Shown here: in pieces, positions 58,604 to 61,530 of the stretch | How the letters are laid out: every line of letters begins with the position of its first letter | Numbering within the stretch: the first letter of the stretch is position 1 | Origin: Polyangiaceae bacterium | GTDB taxonomy: Bacteria > Myxococcota_A > Polyangia > Polyangiales > Polyangiaceae | Direction of reading: 5' to 3' | DNA length: 61,530 bases | NCBI GenBank assembly: GCA_022842465.1 | Contig: JALHPN010000025.1 | Location: 1 to 61,530, forward strand | Notes under the pieces: model-generated | What the model was told of the DNA's origin: nothing | Database searches by the model: none | What the model saw: only the letters and a program-made list of their open reading frames with translations | Program-made: the position numbers and the translations under genes

Positions 58604-60691
58604 TCAGCCGCCGCGCCGGCCGGTCTCGTCGAGCATGACGACCGGGTCGAGGCCGGGCGGGCTCACGACGTTCGTGAGATCGCGCACCGTGCCGGTCGTC
58701 GTCGCGACGAGGGCTGACGGCCAGATCCCGAGGAGCACGAGCGCGGTCGCCAGCGGTGCGACGGCGAGCGACTCCCGGCCGCCGAGGTCGGGAAAACGCC
58801 CGCCGAACGGCTCGAGCGCCGCGCTCTTCTCCCAGTCGCCGTCGAGGGTGCCGAACACGATGCGCGCGAAGACGAGCACGTGCGCGCAGGCGAGCAAGAA
58901 CAGACCGAGCGCGGAGGCGAGCGCGAGCGGCGGGTAGTTGGGGAGGGCGCCGAGGAGCGCGAGGACAGGCCCCCACGATCCGCCCAGGCCGAGCACGGCG
59001 CACTGCGCGAGCGTCGCCGCGGCGAACGCGGCGCCCCAGGAGGGCATCTGCGCGCCGACGCCAGAAAGGCGAGTCACGTCTCGCGTGCGCGCCCGCTCCT
59101 CGACGGCGGCGGCCAGGAAGAGGAAGAGCGCCGAGGACAGCGCGCGGGTCGCGATCATGGAGATGGCGCCTGCGAGGCCCTGCGGCGTGAGCGAGCCCAC
59201 ACCGACGAGGACGAAGCCCGCCTGTGCGACCGTCGCCGACGCCGCCAGCTTGCGGAGATCCGTCTGCGCGAGCGCGCCGAGCGCTCCGTAGACGACCGAC
59301 ACCGCCCCGAGCGCGACGACGACGCCGGACGCCCAGCGCGCGCCCTCCGGGAGCACCAGGCACCCCACGCGGAGGAGGAGCACCGAGCCGACCGCGGGGA
59401 GCACGGCGGACACGAGCGCTCCCCCCGCCGACTCCGCCTCCGCGAGCGACGGCACGACCCACCCGTGGAGTGGGAACGCGCCGAGGAGCGTCACGCTCGC
59501 GACGAGGACGAGCGCGAACGCGACCCGGACGAGCGCCCCGCCGAAGAGCTTCGCCGCCTTCGCACCGAAGGCGACCTTCGAGAGCTCGACGAGGTCGAAG
59601 GTGCTCGCGGCCTTCGTCCCGTCGACGAGGAACGTCGGATCGGAGCTCCGCGCCAGCGCGAGCACGACGACGAGGACGAGGACGACCGCGGCTCCGCCGA
59701 CGAGCGCCAGGCGCGTCGCGGCGAGCCTCCTCCCCTGCCCTCCCCAACCGCCGACGAGCGCCGCAGCCATCGCGACGGCGGAGGAGACGAAGACGAGGAG
59801 CACGAGGCCGTCGATCGCGACGAGGGCGCCTGCACCGGCGCTCGCGAGGGCGAGGTACGCGACGTGATGCGTGCTCGCTGCGCGCACGACGACCCTTTCG
59901 GAGGCGAGCCCGAGGAGACCGACGAGCGACAGCGCGAGGAGCGCGGCGATCGACGTGCCGTCCGCCCCGAGGTGAATCTCGGCGCCGAGCGCCCGGATCC
60001 ACACGACGCGCTCGACGAGCTGGAGACCGTCGTTCCCGTCGAGTCGCGAGACGTCGGGGACGAACGTGCGGTACGCCCACCCCGCGAGCGCGGTCTGCGA
60101 GGCGAGTGACGCGATCGCGATCACGGAGGCCGTGCGATCGTCGCGCCGGCCCGTCGCGCGCACCACGAGCACGAGCGCTGCGCCGAGGAGCGGAAGGAGG
60201 ACGAGGAGCGAGAGCGCATGACGCCCGACGGGGCCGAGCGGGGTCGGCATGTCGGCGCGAAAGCCCATCGCGACCTCGCCCGTCGCTTCGTCGGACGTCG
60301 TCACGACGAGGTGCGCGAAGAGCTGCCGGAGGCGCGTCGCGCGGTCAGGCTGCCACGTCACGACCGCGCGTCGCGCCTGGCCAGGGGCGATCGTCACGGG
60401 GAGCGTGCCATCGACGAGGCGCGTCGTGAGTCGGGACGCGGCGCGCTCGTCCGTCGGTCCGCCACGGATGGCGAGGCGCGAGACCACGAGGGGCTCGCGC
60501 CCGTCGTTCACGACGAGCACCTCCCCGGTGAAGGTGTCCTGCGCGGGTCGCAGCTCGAGCGGGCCGCGTCCCCCCACGTCCAGACGGACGGTGCCCGCTC
60601 GGCGGACCTCCTGCGCATGCGCGCGGGTCGGCAGAGCAGCCGCGAGGGCCGCGAGCAGGACGACGAGCCAGATGATCGCGAAGCGTCGCAC
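58604..60691 (-). CDS. NuoM-like membrane protein fused to an exported Ig-like domain
   Basis: A 695-residue protein. GTG start with ribosome site GAGGGAG about 8 nt upstream. Residues 1-27 are a signal peptide (FAIIWLVVLLAALAAALPTR-AHA). Residues about 30-148 form an ASH/Ig-like beta-sandwich (GPLELRPAQDTFTGEVLVVN; SRLAIRGG; TIAPGQARRAVVTWQPD). From about 155, a multi-helix protein follows with NuoM landmarks: ALGAEIHLGADGTSIAALLA (236-255), GAFPLHGWVVPSLAEAESAG and GALAQTDLRKLAASATVAQA. By eye, the conserved TM5 Glu is Ser, the TM7 Lys is Leu and the TM8 Lys is Pro. It lies just after a NuoL-like end. Likely not a normal proton pump. Confidence 0.8.
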   Translation of the reverse strand: MRRFAIIWLVVLLAALAAALPTRAHAQEVRRAGTVRLDVGGRGPLELRPAQDTFTGEVLVVNDGREPLVVSRLAIRGGPTDERAASRLTTRLVDGTLPVTIAPGQARRAVVTWQPDRATRLRQLFAHLVVTTSDEATGEVAMGFRADMPTPLGPVGRHALSLLVLLPLLGAALVLVVRATGRRDDRTASVIAIASLASQTALAGWAYRTFVPDVSRLDGNDGLQLVERVVWIRALGAEIHLGADGTSIAALLALSLVGLLGLASERVVVRAASTHHVAYLALASAGAGALVAIDGLVLLVFVSSAVAMAAALVGGWGGQGRRLAATRLALVGGAAVVLVLVVVLALARSSDPTFLVDGTKAASTFDLVELSKVAFGAKAAKLFGGALVRVAFALVLVASVTLLGAFPLHGWVVPSLAEAESAGGALVSAVLPAVGSVLLLRVGCLVLPEGARWASGVVVALGAVSVVYGALGALAQTDLRKLAASATVAQAGFVLVGVGSLTPQGLAGAISMIATRALSSALFLFLAAAVEERARTRDVTRLSGVGAQMPSWGAAFAAATLAQCAVLGLGGSWGPVLALLGALPNYPPLALASALGLFLLACAHVLVFARIVFGTLDGDWEKSAALEPFGGRFPDLGGRESLAVAPLATALVLLGIWPSALVATTTGTVRDLTNVVSPPGLDPVVMLDETGRRGG

Positions 60692-60702
60692 CGGATGCTC
60701 CC

Positions 60703-61530
60703 TCAACCGAGCAGCCACGAGGAGAGCACGAGCAGCACGGGGATGGCCACTCCGAGCACCGTCACGATCTGGCGGAGACGCGTCGCCGCTCGCGGATCGT
60801 CGAGCCCCACACGCGCGAGCAGCGCCGTCGACATCCGGTCGCCGACAGCACCAGGCGAGATGCGCGCCAGCGCCTCTGCGCCGCGCACGATGCCGCTCGC
60901 AGCGACCCGGCCCGCGTCCTCGAGGACCTCGTGATCGATCACGACGACGCCCCGCGCCATGACGGAGGCGCTCGCTCCGAGCGCGTCTCCGGTCCGGACG
61001 AAGAGCGAGAGGCGGCGGTCGAGCCACGCGACGAGCGCGCCGGACGCGCCCGCCGCTCCCGCCCGCCATCCGAGGACGGCCGCCGCCGTCACGAGGAAGA
61101 CGGAGGCGAGCGACACGAGCGCCGAGGGACCGTCCGCCGTCCTCTGCCCCAGAGGCCATGCGACGGTGGTCGCGATCGAGCGATCGGCGAGGGACGCCGA
61201 CGCGGACGCGAAGACACGAGCGCCGACGCCGAGCACCGGCCCGGAAGCGACCGCGCCGAAGGTCGCGAACGCCGCGACCGCCGAGGCGAAGGGACGCGAC
61301 GTGAGCCCTTCACGAGGCGCGGCGTCGATCGACCTGCGCGCGCCGAGCGCCGCGAGGACGATGGCGAGGATGCTGGTCGCGAGGACGAGCAACGGCGCGG
61401 GCCCTGCCCGGCGGAGGAGTGACGCGACCGTCCCGACGAGGCCCGCCGAGACCCCGGCGCAGGGGAGGAGCCCGACCGAGACCGCGGCGGCGATCGGCGC
61501 CCAGCGCTGACCGTCGCCGCCCCGCGGTAC
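60703..61530 (-). CDS. C-terminal part of a membrane protein, possibly NuoL-like; start beyond window
   Basis: The frame is open to the right window edge (276 residues visible). Hydrophobic helices (ILAIVLAALGA; ASAVAAFATFGAVASGPVLG; ALVSLASVFLVTAAAVLGW; VLGVAIPVLLVLSSWLL) are joined by an amphipathic stretch VVVIDHEVLEDAGRVAASGI. This is like the lateral helix and last TM of NuoL-type subunits. The assignment to NuoL is tentative and rests on this plus the NuoM-like gene 11 bp downstream, whose ribosome site partly overlaps the end of this gene. Confidence 0.55.
   Translation of the reverse strand, partial: VPRGGDGQRWAPIAAAVSVGLLPCAGVSAGLVGTVASLLRRAGPAPLLVLATSILAIVLAALGARRSIDAAPREGLTSRPFASAVAAFATFGAVASGPVLGVGARVFASASASLADRSIATTVAWPLGQRTADGPSALVSLASVFLVTAAAVLGWRAGAAGASGALVAWLDRRLSLFVRTGDALGASASVMARGVVVIDHEVLEDAGRVAASGIVRGAEALARISPGAVGDRMSTALLARVGLDDPRAATRLRQIVTVLGVAIPVLLVLSSWLLG

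Overview
The window is chromosomal DNA of very high GC content with dense, compactly packed genes and no sign of plasmid, phage or transposon genes. The gene content points to a myxobacterium, most likely of the Polyangiales side of Myxococcota. The signs are eukaryote-like Ser/Thr kinases, sigma54 enhancer-binding proteins carrying FHA, GAF or kinase modules, about 17 predicted lipoproteins, DUF4215 cysteine-rich repeats with a fibro-slime domain, and many Cys- or Pro-rich secreted proteins. Lineage is inferred from these families, not from a marker gene.

Region by region. 1-4115: a coupled leftward operon (lipoprotein, TPR/PEGA protein, Ser/Thr kinase cut by the window edge) diverges from an FHA-type sigma54 activator. 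4122-8133: a secreted metzincin protease and two lipoproteins. 8205-11175: a rightward operon of aldo/keto reductase, CysQ-like phosphatase and FAD oxidoreductase. 11186-17227: a small unknown protein, a HEAT-like lipoprotein coupled to an FHA-GAF-sigma54 activator, a Cys-rich protein and FolK. 17268-25982: a sulfur-assimilation island of two divergent operons. Leftward are cysH, a precorrin-2 dehydrogenase, a SUMT and a sulfite reductase. Rightward are cysD, cysN and a three-gene sulfonate-type ABC transporter. A clear 24-bp dyad lies between them. 25983-28258: two envelope proteins. 28614-30668: PrkA, followed by a terminator hairpin. 30780-40101: secreted lipoproteins, a solitary DNA methyltransferase, a RoxA/YcfD-type ribosomal oxygenase, several small unknowns, a lipase-like hydrolase and an outer-membrane-type protein. 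40582-45144: one 1520-residue kinase-ATPase-TPR-GAF-sigma54 activator. 45244-50776: two secreted proteins sharing an N-terminal domain, a lipoprotein peroxiredoxin and two unknowns. 50922-56030: a partial ATP synthase operon (b', b, delta, alpha, gamma) with a lipoprotein as its last gene. 56187-58600: a paralogue of that lipoprotein and a beta-helix lipoprotein. 58604-61530: an unusual NuoM-like protein with an exported N-terminal domain and the end of a membrane protein, probably NuoL-like.

How the genes work together. The sulfur island makes a coherent pathway: sulfonate or sulfate uptake, sulfate activation by CysDN, reduction of APS by an iron-sulfur CysH, reduction of sulfite by a sirohaem enzyme, and local sirohaem synthesis. 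A CysQ-like phosphatase lies 8 kb away. Signalling in the window is built around sigma54: three activators, two of them FHA proteins that could read Thr phosphorylation and one with its own kinase domain. The ATP synthase operon lacks beta, epsilon, a and c, which must be encoded elsewhere. The most unusual items are the NuoM-like fusion, the giant kinase-activator, the dyad between cysH and cysD, and the shared unknown domain in the two secreted proteins at 45-49 kb.
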